A model generated the notes under the pieces. It saw only the letters and a program-made list of their open reading frames with translations. It was not told the DNA's origin and searched no databases. The translations under genes and the position numbers were made by a program. Positions 1 through 8,537 of a stretch of 64,000 nucleotides of DNA are shown here, in pieces. This stretch comes from Williamsia faeni (GTDB lineage: Bacteria; Actinomycetota; Actinomycetes; Mycobacteriales; Mycobacteriaceae), in assembly GCA_003202005.1 (NCBI GenBank), contig QJJF01000005.1, forward strand, positions 62,001 to 126,000. Direction: 5' to 3'. Every line of letters begins with the position of its first letter. The stretch's first letter is position 1.

Positions 1-705
1 GACCTCTGCGGCGGCGACCCGAAACAGCGTGGTAACCGTGTATCTCGCAATCTGCGACCCGATCAGGTCACGCAGCCTTCGCTTCTCCAATTTTGCGTTC
101 TCCGACATCAAGAGAGCCTGCAACCCTGGCAATCCCGAGTTGAGGTAGAGCACCGGCGTGTCCGACCCGGCATCCAGCGCCGCATAGGACTGAGTATTCT
201 TTCGGGCGACAGGAGGCGCGTCGGAGGCGCTGAAGTCTGCCCAAACTTGGGCAATGGGAGGACGTCCAGACTTCGGAGGTACCTCGAAGCGACGCAGCAC
301 AATGGTCCATGGAACTGAGCTGGCGACAACCCGATTGCGCCCGTTGTGGTTGGCAACGATTTCAACGGTAAGGGTCGCCGTATCTCGCAACAGCGCTCGC
401 TCCAACTCGATCAGGCCGCTCACTCGCGTCTTCGTATCGGAATCGAGTGCTAGTCCGAATGGAATACGTGTATTTGTCGAGGTGCACGAAATCAGGGCAT
501 ATCCGGCCAGCATGTTCACGCCGTTCGGAATGCTTTCGTTAGTGTGCGCCACGACCTCAATGGTCGCAGTTTTCCAGTCTTCTTGGTCGAGGTGAACGCG
601 GTATTGCTGGTCGCCATCGACAGGCTCACCTGTGTCCAGCGACACGGATTCAAGGTCACACTGCCACAGTCCGGCAAAGGTCGGCCAAGCGACGCGAGGG
701 GTCAT
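1..705 (-). CDS. Unknown protein coupled to a GHKL ATPase, 3' part cut by window edge
   Basis: The reading frame opens with an ATG at 705 and stays open to position 1, so only about 235 N-terminal residues are visible. Its start overlaps the stop of the upstream GHKL ATPase gene (ATGA), so the two are almost certainly cotranscribed and translationally coupled. The visible part begins MTPRVAWPTFAGLW and looks like a mostly beta-strand protein followed by a charged helical stretch (around residues 200-225). There is no signal peptide or membrane segment. I do not recognise a family. From its position it is probably the partner or effector of the ATPase in a defence-type gene pair; that is inference from context only. 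Confidence 0.8.
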   Translation of the reverse strand, partial: MTPRVAWPTFAGLWQCDLESVSLDTGEPVDGDQQYRVHLDQEDWKTATIEVVAHTNESIPNGVNMLAGYALISCTSTNTRIPFGLALDSDTKTRVSGLIELERALLRDTATLTVEIVANHNGRNRVVASSVPWTIVLRRFEVPPKSGRPPIAQVWADFSASDAPPVARKNTQSYAALDAGSDTPVLYLNSGLPGLQALLMSENAKLEKRRLRDLIGSQIARYTVTTLFRVAAAEV

Positions 706-2621
706 AGGTTGGGAACCTGCCCATCCAGAGTGCTCAAATCCCGCAGCGCGATATCGATGGCGGCCTCCTCGGCGGGTATCGGAAGCTGGTCCGTCGACAC
801 TGCCTCAAGCGTCGCTTTGATGAATCTACCCCGATCTTTCGCTGCCAGTATTGCGACCTCGCCGTCCATCTTCGCGTCTTTGGAACTTATAGCTTCCCAA
901 GGTATCTCGATGCTTCGGCCGTCGAGCCCGAAAAAGAAGAGGGTGGGAGCGATGCGCCATCCGTTGGGACGATTACGTGCCCTGATCTGAAAAGTGATAT
1001 GCCACTTTCCGTTTCTGACATCCCACTTCTCAATGGTTACCGATGGTTTGGCGGTCGTAGTCGATCCCGAGCCTCCATGGCCGGGCTCTCCGCGTAAGAA
1101 GGAGAGGTGTTTGAACACCGATGCGGGAGGCTTGCCGTCCGATGCTGGGGGCGCGCCGAATATCTCGTAGAGCGCCGCAAGGATCTCACTTTCGATCTTG
1201 CGGAGGTTTGGTAACCAGGGTGGCGCGTAGTGGGCGTTTAGGCTCGACTGCGAGGTCTTACCTCGTCCTGCCCGAGGTATCCAGCGATCATGTGCAGGAG
1301 GCTCGGCAAAGCGGAGGAAATCATCGGCCGATCTTGCTGCGTTGTCTTCTACCTGCGGGTGGATCGCGCCTCCCGTCAGCAGGAAGGCATGGTAAGTATG
1401 ATTCTCGAACGATTTATCAATCGTTTGCACAATCATCTCCGGTTTCCGAAACAAGCACACCCTATTTTCCAGGGTGTCTTTTTGATCATCTGAGATCGTG
1501 ACGACAAGTTGCGCTTGGTGTGTGAACTTCGAATGAGTCGGAGCGGATTTCCGCCGCGGTACATCGATTGGTATCTCCCGGGTGACAACAGAATACGGTC
1601 CGCTCAACTCCTCGTCGACGTCGCCATCATCGAACCTGCGGAGAGCTCGGACCAGCTCTGTGTACGTATCTTCGGGGTCGACATCGACCCTGAACGCCTG
1701 TTTGTCATTATCGGTTACTCGGATGGTGACGTCCATCTTCCGACGGGCGAGTAACGGCCAGAAGTTCTCCTCGATGCCGGCGCGGAGCGCAGTCGCCATC
1801 TCGATAACTCCAGTCACACCGCGCTGCACCGTTTCGGGTTCGTCAGGATCGTAGAATCCTACGAGGAGGGCTGTCGTGCCGGGACGATCGTCAGATCGAT
1901 CAACGTATAGTTCGCGAACCAAGTCGGGTGGAGCCCACGTCGAGGCCACGTTCTCGGTTTCGTCTTTCACACCGAAGTAGCCACGCCCCTGAAAGGATTC
2001 ATCGTTTAGACGGTGTGCTACACCCTGGTTGACGCCGATCAGCCGGTTCTGAGTGTGGCCCGCTACTGCATCACTCTCGGTCACGACTGAATTGAAGAGC
2101 ACCGTTTGAATACTCGAGAACCGCCAGTAGACAGCTTTTCCGAGACCGAAGCTTCCTCCCGCCGCTTCATCCTTACCGCTGAACAGATCAAGACGGCACA
2201 ACTTGACGAAGTTTCCAAAATCTTCCGAGTCTATATTCGAGTACTCCGGCCCGGTCAATCCGCGGCAGCCATAGTCTGAAATTGCCAGCAGCACCATCGA
2301 ATCAGAGTTGGCGAGTGCATCGAGGCCAGTCTGAATATTTCCGGCGGTGACGGCCCCGCTCGCCTCGTCGCCCATCGCCCGTAGGTGGGGTTGTAGCTCC
2401 TCTTCCCAAGCAAGTGCATTCAAGAAGCTATCGCGGCGGCTGCCGGTCAGGCGGATGAAGTTGAAGTCCAACGCTGGCTTTGCTTCGATACGTGCGTCGT
2501 TCGAGTTCTGCGTACTCTCGCGAGCAAGGGAATGCAGGCCTGCGTTGACCGTCCACTGGTTCGCGTTGCCATAGTTTCCATACGTTGGGCTTTGCGGATC
2601 CCATTTCCAGGTCAGGCCCAT
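702..2621 (-). CDS. GHKL (Hsp90/MutL/histidine-kinase-type) ATPase, 639 aa
   Basis: A GHKL-fold ATPase with three recognisable ATP-site motifs: an N box with E35, N39 and D42 (TQNSNDA), a DxGxxG-type G1 loop at D116-G121 (SDYGCRGL), and a glycine-rich lid at about 155-162 (GGSFGLGK). The rest, about 470 residues, is a mixed alpha/beta region I cannot assign. There is no His-box or receiver domain, so it is not a sensor kinase; the layout fits standalone GHKL ATPases of bacterial conflict systems. The start is an ATG at 2621. The next gene overlaps its stop by 4 bp. It sits at the edge of a cluster of restriction-like genes. The function in defence is inferred from neighbours; the ATPase fold is seen directly. 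Confidence 0.85.
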   Translation of the reverse strand: MGLTWKWDPQSPTYGNYGNANQWTVNAGLHSLARESTQNSNDARIEAKPALDFNFIRLTGSRRDSFLNALAWEEELQPHLRAMGDEASGAVTAGNIQTGLDALANSDSMVLLAISDYGCRGLTGPEYSNIDSEDFGNFVKLCRLDLFSGKDEAAGGSFGLGKAVYWRFSSIQTVLFNSVVTESDAVAGHTQNRLIGVNQGVAHRLNDESFQGRGYFGVKDETENVASTWAPPDLVRELYVDRSDDRPGTTALLVGFYDPDEPETVQRGVTGVIEMATALRAGIEENFWPLLARRKMDVTIRVTDNDKQAFRVDVDPEDTYTELVRALRRFDDGDVDEELSGPYSVVTREIPIDVPRRKSAPTHSKFTHQAQLVVTISDDQKDTLENRVCLFRKPEMIVQTIDKSFENHTYHAFLLTGGAIHPQVEDNAARSADDFLRFAEPPAHDRWIPRAGRGKTSQSSLNAHYAPPWLPNLRKIESEILAALYEIFGAPPASDGKPPASVFKHLSFLRGEPGHGGSGSTTTAKPSVTIEKWDVRNGKWHITFQIRARNRPNGWRIAPTLFFFGLDGRSIEIPWEAISSKDAKMDGEVAILAAKDRGRFIKATLEAVSTDQLPIPAEEAAIDIALRDLSTLDGQVPNL

Positions 2622-2759
2622 GGTCTCGCTTTCCTAGAGAAGTGATCTCCCTGGTCGAGGATAGTTTTGGCCGAGGAGGTGTGTAACGCTTTGAACGGAC
2701 GATAGCGCTGAGTTGGGTTCAGGCGCAGATGTTCGCGGTCTTGCCTCGAAGCTATCCTT

Positions 2760-3065
2760 ATGGACGTGGCCGAATATGCGCTCTGGAAGTCGACGAAGCA
2801 CTATCTGCAGAAGGCCGATCCGGCCGTAATGTCGGACAGCATCGGCGAGCTCGAAGCCTACGCCCGTAGCCGAAGCTGGGCTGCTCCCGCAATTGTCGCT
2901 GTTGCACGTGCGGGTGACTGGATCCCGATCTATAAGGTCTACGCAAACCGCACAACGCCACAGACCGACAAGCAAGGCGAGACTTACCGCGCTTTCCGGG
3001 CGAGTACCGGGCGGATGTGGCCGAAACATCTAGGCGCGCCGCTATCCGATCTGAGCCAGGACTAA
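2760..3065 (+). CDS. Small hypothetical protein, 101 aa
   Basis: A plus-strand frame of 101 codons sits between two minus-strand defence genes and ends one base before the end of the DUF262 gene. The product is soluble, with balanced composition and a plausible helix-strand pattern (for example GDWIPIYKVYANR at about residues 52-64 and a Trp/Tyr-rich C-terminal half), which argues for real or formerly real coding sequence. No clear Shine-Dalgarno sequence precedes the ATG, and the frame could be the 3' remainder of a longer gene. I do not recognise a family. The opposite-strand frames over this interval are Arg/Pro/Ser-rich and look like shadows. Confidence 0.5.
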   Translation: MDVAEYALWKSTKHYLQKADPAVMSDSIGELEAYARSRSWAAPAIVAVARAGDWIPIYKVYANRTTPQTDKQGETYRAFRASTGRMWPKHLGAPLSDLSQD

Positions 3066-5465
3066 TCAGTTTAGGGCGGCCCTTCTGCGGATCTCGTCCA
3101 ATGTCTCGCGGGTGCGTTCGACGCGCCAGCCGGTCCATCCGTTGATGCTATGGCCCACCAGGAAGCCCAGCGCCGTCGACGGCGCAGTGAACCGGTTCCC
3201 TCCAGCATTGATCGTCCCGTCCGACTCGACTGTTGCGCCCACGGTCTTCCCGATTCGGGTCTGATGGTGGTACAGCCGGTCACCCGGCTTGAGGAAACCG
3301 CTCCTCAACAGCGCTGAGATCGAGGCATCATACGTCACACGAGTTGCGGGATAGTCGATTCGCGGTGGAGCAGCTTGCGGGCTGGGCGGCGAATCTGCCA
3401 GGGCAGCGGGCGGCGGCTTCGGGGCCGTGTACTCAGAGATCGGCGGCGATTCGACAACTGGACCAACGGGCGTCTTCTCGAGAAGCATGCCATCGGATGA
3501 TCGTAGGATCTGAACGCTCGATTTCGACACGGTCGGTAGCTGTACAAGCATTTCTTCGTATTCGTAGTCTATGTCAAACTCTTCAGCGGCTACGATCGTG
3601 CCCACTGGTAGTGCTTCGAAGAACGTCTCGACCGATGCCCACAGTTGTTCGAGATGCAAGCGTGAGACTTCCTTTGCTTCCGCGGCTGCGGGGGCGTCGG
3701 AGACCGCGGAAGACTGTAGTGCCGTAGGCGTCTCGGGATGCGGCCAGTGCTGGCATAGTGCTTCAGCAAGTACGAGACTGCGCTGCAGTACCTGATCCTC
3801 GCCGAATACCGAGGGTAGGTTGCGGTTCAGGCCGAATGCTCGGTCTTCCGCGAATGCAATTTGCCTCGTCTCCCATGAGGATGTGTTCGCCCTCGTCCCG
3901 AGCGGACCCTTGAGGAGCGTCAGGTTTCCTATCGAGTCTAGAAAGTCGCTCGATGTGCCGTCTGACGATGACGTTTTGGGTATGAGATGTTCGATTTCCA
4001 AGCGGTCGTCGTACGCGGCCAAGTGATTGCACTGGTTCTGCGAACCCAGCCCGGTGTCGCAACCGAGCAAGACCAGCTTCATCCTCGCCCGTGTAAGTCG
4101 TCGATAGATGGGTGTTGAGATAAGGACACCTTGCACCTCGTCGTCTGAGGGCCAGCGACCAGATTCGGATTGGTTCGCGAGCAGATGATCGCGAACCACA
4201 TCCGCGAAGCCGTCGGTGGCGGTCTTCAACTTCTGGAGTAGGTCGAGCAAGAAGCGGTTGTAGTTCTTCGAGGTTGATTTGCAGATTTGCCGACGAACAA
4301 GCCAGGACTCCAGCCACTGGAATGCTTCGGCGCGGTCGTCCTTTTCAGCGTTGATGAGCAAGTGCATGAGAATCGGTGTCAGCACAGTGGTGTCCAGGAT
4401 CGCCACTGTCCGGAACATACGATTGTCGCGGCTACGGCCTGACCGCTGAAGGATCTGTCGGTACACCAGGCTGAAATTGGAAATCTCGGCCACCAGCTCG
4501 ACCAGGTCGTCGCCCGACATTGGACGGGCCAGGTTCTTGAACTGATTGAAAAGGGCAGGAGACAGCACTTCTTTGCCCGTTCGCATTGTCAGGTAGTGGG
4601 AAAAGAAGGCGTCGAGCCGAGAGCGGTTAAGGCGGCCCTGACGTACCTCTTCCTTCCAGAATGCAGTCTCCAACCGCCGCCAGTACTGCTGAAAGACCTC
4701 TTCGACGTCGACTCCGTGACTCTCGAGGAGTTGGAAGACAAAGTTCTTGATCAGGTCACTGGGGAGCAGCGGCGTCCCGCGATCGTTCAAGCTCTCGAAA
4801 ATGACCTGGGCATTGTCGTTCTTGTCGAGATTGATGACGACAAGCTGAAGGCGCCTCTGCAGCACGGTCACCAGTAGCTCAAGATTGGTGTCGATGTCGT
4901 CTTCAACATCCTCCAACCATCGTAAAGTTTGTTCGTAAAAGTATCGATATGCCTCGATGAGGACCGATGCCTTGGTTGCGCCGGCGACCAGATCGTCGAT
5001 TTGCTCCGAGGTGTCGGCATTGACGATCGCGCTGAAACCCTCGCGGTCAGTAAGGGTCGGCCAAACCTTGAAGCTTGCGTTCTCCGCCTCGGAAAGCTGG
5101 TCTTGATTGCGCGTGAGCTTGCGGAGTGCGTTGGGAAATCGGACTTGCTGCCCGGTGGTGATGAGGGCGCCCCGCACGGCGCACAGCAGAACCTGCAGGG
5201 TCGTCAGTCGCTGTTGACCATCAACTACCTGCCGCGAGGAAATTGCATCAGGAGGCGTGTTCATGTAGTCGAGCACAACCGCGCCAAGAAAATGAGGAGA
5301 GGTCGCCGGATCGTCCGCGGCGACCCCGACCATGCTGAGGACGTCGTTCCAGAGCGGTTGCCAGTTTTTTTCTTCCTGCCAGACATATGGTCGTTGGAAG
5401 ATGGGAACCACAAAGCACTCTTCTCCTGCGAAGAGTTGGAGAACGGTGTGAGGTCGCGCATCCAT
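3066..5465 (-). CDS. GmrSD-type nuclease: DUF262 + DUF1524 HNH, with C-terminal RAMA-like domain (799 aa)
   Basis: The N-terminal region is a DUF262 (GmrS/ParB-like NTPase) domain: FQRPYVW near residues 23-29 and the signature RQVVDGQQRLTTL at about 78-90. Around residue 490 comes a DUF1524 HNH-type nuclease motif (LEIEHLIPK, then a GNLTLL segment). The same two domains in one chain define GmrSD, BrxU and SspE-type enzymes, which restrict modified DNA or read backbone marks. After an acidic, Pro-rich linker, the last 90 residues (GDRLYHHQTRIGKT... SINGWTGWRVE) resemble RAMA domains that recognise modified DNA. The gene is divergent from the SF2 helicase gene, with 89 bp between them, so a shared promoter region is likely. 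A modification-dependent restriction role is inferred. Confidence 0.88.
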   Translation of the reverse strand: MDARPHTVLQLFAGEECFVVPIFQRPYVWQEEKNWQPLWNDVLSMVGVAADDPATSPHFLGAVVLDYMNTPPDAISSRQVVDGQQRLTTLQVLLCAVRGALITTGQQVRFPNALRKLTRNQDQLSEAENASFKVWPTLTDREGFSAIVNADTSEQIDDLVAGATKASVLIEAYRYFYEQTLRWLEDVEDDIDTNLELLVTVLQRRLQLVVINLDKNDNAQVIFESLNDRGTPLLPSDLIKNFVFQLLESHGVDVEEVFQQYWRRLETAFWKEEVRQGRLNRSRLDAFFSHYLTMRTGKEVLSPALFNQFKNLARPMSGDDLVELVAEISNFSLVYRQILQRSGRSRDNRMFRTVAILDTTVLTPILMHLLINAEKDDRAEAFQWLESWLVRRQICKSTSKNYNRFLLDLLQKLKTATDGFADVVRDHLLANQSESGRWPSDDEVQGVLISTPIYRRLTRARMKLVLLGCDTGLGSQNQCNHLAAYDDRLEIEHLIPKTSSSDGTSSDFLDSIGNLTLLKGPLGTRANTSSWETRQIAFAEDRAFGLNRNLPSVFGEDQVLQRSLVLAEALCQHWPHPETPTALQSSAVSDAPAAAEAKEVSRLHLEQLWASVETFFEALPVGTIVAAEEFDIDYEYEEMLVQLPTVSKSSVQILRSSDGMLLEKTPVGPVVESPPISEYTAPKPPPAALADSPPSPQAAPPRIDYPATRVTYDASISALLRSGFLKPGDRLYHHQTRIGKTVGATVESDGTINAGGNRFTAPSTALGFLVGHSINGWTGWRVERTRETLDEIRRRAALN

Positions 5466-5554
5466 CGGAAATCCTGTCGGGCGTTCGTGTTAAGTATCTT
5501 TCGGGCTGCGCCGACAACGCTAGCGGACAACCAGGACATCAGGAGGCTCAACCA

Positions 5555-8491
5555 ATGGAGATGCTGGCGACACGGGTTCTGGATCACCTCCGTGGGTCGC
5601 CGTTGTCGACTGTCGAACAGATCGCGGTTCCTCTTCGGGAATCAGTCGAGGATGTTGAACGCTGCCTTTTCGATCGTTCGGAGCTATTCGATCACGACAG
5701 TGGGTCTTCCAGGCGATGGCAAGTGATCGCTCGAGAAGAATTTGCCCTTGCGCACACCATCCCAGGTTTCGATCTCCGTCCATGGCAGAGTGATGCTCTC
5801 CAAGACTGGGTGGCATGTGGCCGGCGAGGAGTCGTCGAGGCAGTCACCGGGACCGGCAAAACTGCCGTCGGCATAGCGGCAATCGCCGACGCGCGGAGCC
5901 GCGGGATCCTATCTGTCATTTTGGTGCCAAGCATTGCCCTGATGAAGCAGTGGCACGATGTCCTCACGCGGACGCTACCTGGCGTTAGGATCGGCCGTCT
6001 GGGTGACGGTTACACCAACACTCTCAAGACACATCGACTCCTGATTGCCACAGTTCAGTCGGCCTCAAGAACCACATTGGCGCACGATGGCAACGAGTGC
6101 TTGGTCGTAGCCGACGAAGTCCATCGTTGTGGAGCAGCAACTTTCGCCCGCGCACTGTCTGCAACGTTCACAGAGCGGCTTGGACTGACTGCGACCTACG
6201 AGCGGACGGATGACTCGATCGACACCGTGTTGAAGCCCTACTTCGGACCGACCATCGACGGATGCGACTACGCGCGTGGGTATAGAGAGGGAATCCTCGC
6301 ACCTGTCCGGTTGGCGACCATTGGCGTGTCATTCACCGACTCCGAGCAAGCCCGCTATGACGTCGCGACCAAAGAGATGAAGTCCGCGCGGTCGAGTTTG
6401 GTAAGCAAGTACGGCTTGAGCGAGAGCTCCTTTGGGGACTTCATGGTCCAGGTGCAGCATCTCGTTGGCGATTCTTCCGCAGGACCGGCCAAATGGATTG
6501 CCAGAAAATACATGAAGGCGTTCACGAGTCGTCGAGCAGTCATGGCTGAGAGCGATGCCAAACTCGGTCTGGTCAGAGAAATCGGCCATCTCCTGAAGGG
6601 CCCTATGCGTTCGATCGTTTTTGCGCAAACGGTGGACGCATCCAATCGGGCAGCGAACGCGTTGAAGTCGGCCGGGGTCGAAGCGATCGCGATGTCGAGT
6701 GGGATGTCGACGAACGATCGGCATCGCGTCATGGATCACTTCAAGAGTGGAAGGATCGCCGCCTTGGCGACTCCAAAGCTGCTGGATGAAGGAATCGATG
6801 TTCCTGAGGCCGAGGTCGGAATTGTTCTGGCGGCGAGCAGATCACGTCTGCAGATGATCCAGCGAATGGGCAGGATCATTCGACCCAAGAAGGACGGCAT
6901 GCCGGCAACCTTCGTGATCGTCTACGTTTCCGGCACCACTGAAGATCCATTCGAAGGTGCTCACGACACGTTTCTCGAGCAAGTCGAAAAGGTTGCCGAG
7001 ACGACGGAGGACGTCGATGCCGAGCATGCAGTGGCACTGTTGTCGAAGTGGCTCGATCCGGCCCTCCGCCCTGTGCCGTCGATCGAGAAGCCCGAGCTCG
7101 TGGTGGGGGTTGAAGCAGCCCCATCTGTAGCGCCCGCCGCAGCCGATAGTGCGAAATACGCGGGCGTGGACTCTATTCTCGCAATCTTCGACGCGTGCAG
7201 CGGCGTGCTGACTTGGAACGAGCTTCGCGAAGAGTTACCAGAAAATGGTATCGAACAGGTTCTACTGACCTCGGACCTCGGGGGACGAATCAACTGGATG
7301 CCGATCGGGACTGCTCTGATCGGAGTATCGAGTGCAAAAGATCGGCGGTCGGAGCGGGTCGAGATGCTCATCGCACTGCGACAAGCGTTCAACGAGCTCG
7401 GTGCAAATCCGACTGACCACGCACTTTCCGATGCGGTGGTTGCCACCCGATTAGCAGATGTCACCATGAAACGAATCCGTGAGCTTTGGGCAGCAATGGC
7501 GGCGGGCGGCCTTGAGAAATCAACCCAACCAGGCGATCTGGACACCGCCAGGACAAAAAGCGCCGGCAGTGAGACGTCGGCTTCTGTTGGAATCGCCGGT
7601 ACGGCGATCCGGCCGGAGCAAGGATCGCCCCACTCTGTCCCAGATAACGGAAGCGAGGTCGCGGGTACCAGCGCCGCGGCAGGCCTGAATGAGCTCGCTA
7701 TTACCGAGTTCAGTCGTATCGTTGAGTCGAAGGGAGGTAGCGCATACAGAATAGACCGGTCGCGGCGAAGTGCAATGGTGGTCCGTGGTAACGATGGATC
7801 GAGGCACATCACTCGCATCAAAGCGCGAACTGGTGGGGATTGGCAGGGGCAAAAGTCCGATGAGAACAGGGCTCTGGATGACACAGGCGCCGACACATGG
7901 GCGTTTCTTGACTTCTCGGTGACGCCAGTCAAGGTCTATATCCTTGAGGCAAACGACTTTGCCGGCGGCGTCCGAGCGGAAGTCGATGACTGGATAAGAC
8001 GTAACCCGGGCCGAACTCGGACAGGTCACCACGCCATCCGAACCGAAGCTGTGTCACGTGGCGAGAATCGTTGGGATTTACTCGGATTGGGTCGGTCCTC
8101 GCCTATGGAAAGTCCAAGTCCTGTCCACGCACCTAGGCCGGGTCCGCGCTCTCAGCAAGATCGTAAACGAGCGAGCGGGCTTCAGAAACTCGACGTGCAG
8201 CGATCTCCTGAGCCGCGGAGGGTGAGCGCGCGGATTGGCACCTCCCAGGTGCGGGTAGTGCTTGATCATTTCGGTCATCGCGTGAAGGCGGTTGTCGACA
8301 CGATCAATCTCGCGACGACTATCACAAAGTTCCCCGGTGGAGAGGTATTGGTAGGTAAGACCTTTCGTAATCCGGCCGCGGCAGCAGCAACGGTGAAGTC
8401 GCGATTGGAGGACGACCAAGTCTTTGGTGCCGTCAAAGATTGGAAACTAGATGACGACAGCAATGTTGGCCTGGAAACGATGCTGAGTTGA
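5555..8491 (+). CDS. SF2 DEAD/DEAH-type helicase with C-terminal nuclease-like extension (978 aa)
   Basis: I place the start at the ATG at 5555 because AGGAGG lies at 5541-5546, 8 bases upstream; the frame is open further upstream but has no better start. A helicase core follows a roughly 70-residue N-terminal region: Walker A TGTGKT at 98-103, a DEVH motif II at 187-190, LTATYERTD, and motif VI QRMGRIIRPK at about 434-443. Unlike most helicases the chain runs another 500 residues. Near residues 710-850 a segment with IKARTGGDWQGQKSDEN and WAFLDFS resembles PD-(D/E)xK-like domains found next to restriction genes, and the final 90 residues resemble a RAMA-type module. With two DUF262/DUF1524 nucleases on either side, the protein probably translocates on foreign DNA. 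Confidence 0.87.
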   Translation: MEMLATRVLDHLRGSPLSTVEQIAVPLRESVEDVERCLFDRSELFDHDSGSSRRWQVIAREEFALAHTIPGFDLRPWQSDALQDWVACGRRGVVEAVTGTGKTAVGIAAIADARSRGILSVILVPSIALMKQWHDVLTRTLPGVRIGRLGDGYTNTLKTHRLLIATVQSASRTTLAHDGNECLVVADEVHRCGAATFARALSATFTERLGLTATYERTDDSIDTVLKPYFGPTIDGCDYARGYREGILAPVRLATIGVSFTDSEQARYDVATKEMKSARSSLVSKYGLSESSFGDFMVQVQHLVGDSSAGPAKWIARKYMKAFTSRRAVMAESDAKLGLVREIGHLLKGPMRSIVFAQTVDASNRAANALKSAGVEAIAMSSGMSTNDRHRVMDHFKSGRIAALATPKLLDEGIDVPEAEVGIVLAASRSRLQMIQRMGRIIRPKKDGMPATFVIVYVSGTTEDPFEGAHDTFLEQVEKVAETTEDVDAEHAVALLSKWLDPALRPVPSIEKPELVVGVEAAPSVAPAAADSAKYAGVDSILAIFDACSGVLTWNELREELPENGIEQVLLTSDLGGRINWMPIGTALIGVSSAKDRRSERVEMLIALRQAFNELGANPTDHALSDAVVATRLADVTMKRIRELWAAMAAGGLEKSTQPGDLDTARTKSAGSETSASVGIAGTAIRPEQGSPHSVPDNGSEVAGTSAAAGLNELAITEFSRIVESKGGSAYRIDRSRRSAMVVRGNDGSRHITRIKARTGGDWQGQKSDENRALDDTGADTWAFLDFSVTPVKVYILEANDFAGGVRAEVDDWIRRNPGRTRTGHHAIRTEAVSRGENRWDLLGLGRSSPMESPSPVHAPRPGPRSQQDRKRASGLQKLDVQRSPEPRRVSARIGTSQVRVVLDHFGHRVKAVVDTINLATTITKFPGGEVLVGKTFRNPAAAAATVKSRLEDDQVFGAVKDWKLDDDSNVGLETMLS

Positions 8492-8492
8492 C

Positions 8493-8510
8493 GGCTCACC
8501 TAGCTGAGCC
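8493..8510. terminator. Stem-loop between convergent genes
   Basis: GGCTCA at 8493-8498 pairs exactly with TGAGCC at 8505-8510 around a 6-base loop, immediately after the helicase stop and before the stop of the convergent DUF262 gene. There is no U-tract, so it is a weak or bidirectional terminator candidate. Confidence 0.4.
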
Positions 8511-8537
8511 CGGCTCACCACCGCTCACCGGTTGGGC

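Noticed and set aside
6961-7932. Minus-strand open frame (323 codons) opposite the helicase gene
   Set aside because: Low-complexity composition and complete overlap with a helicase with clear motifs.
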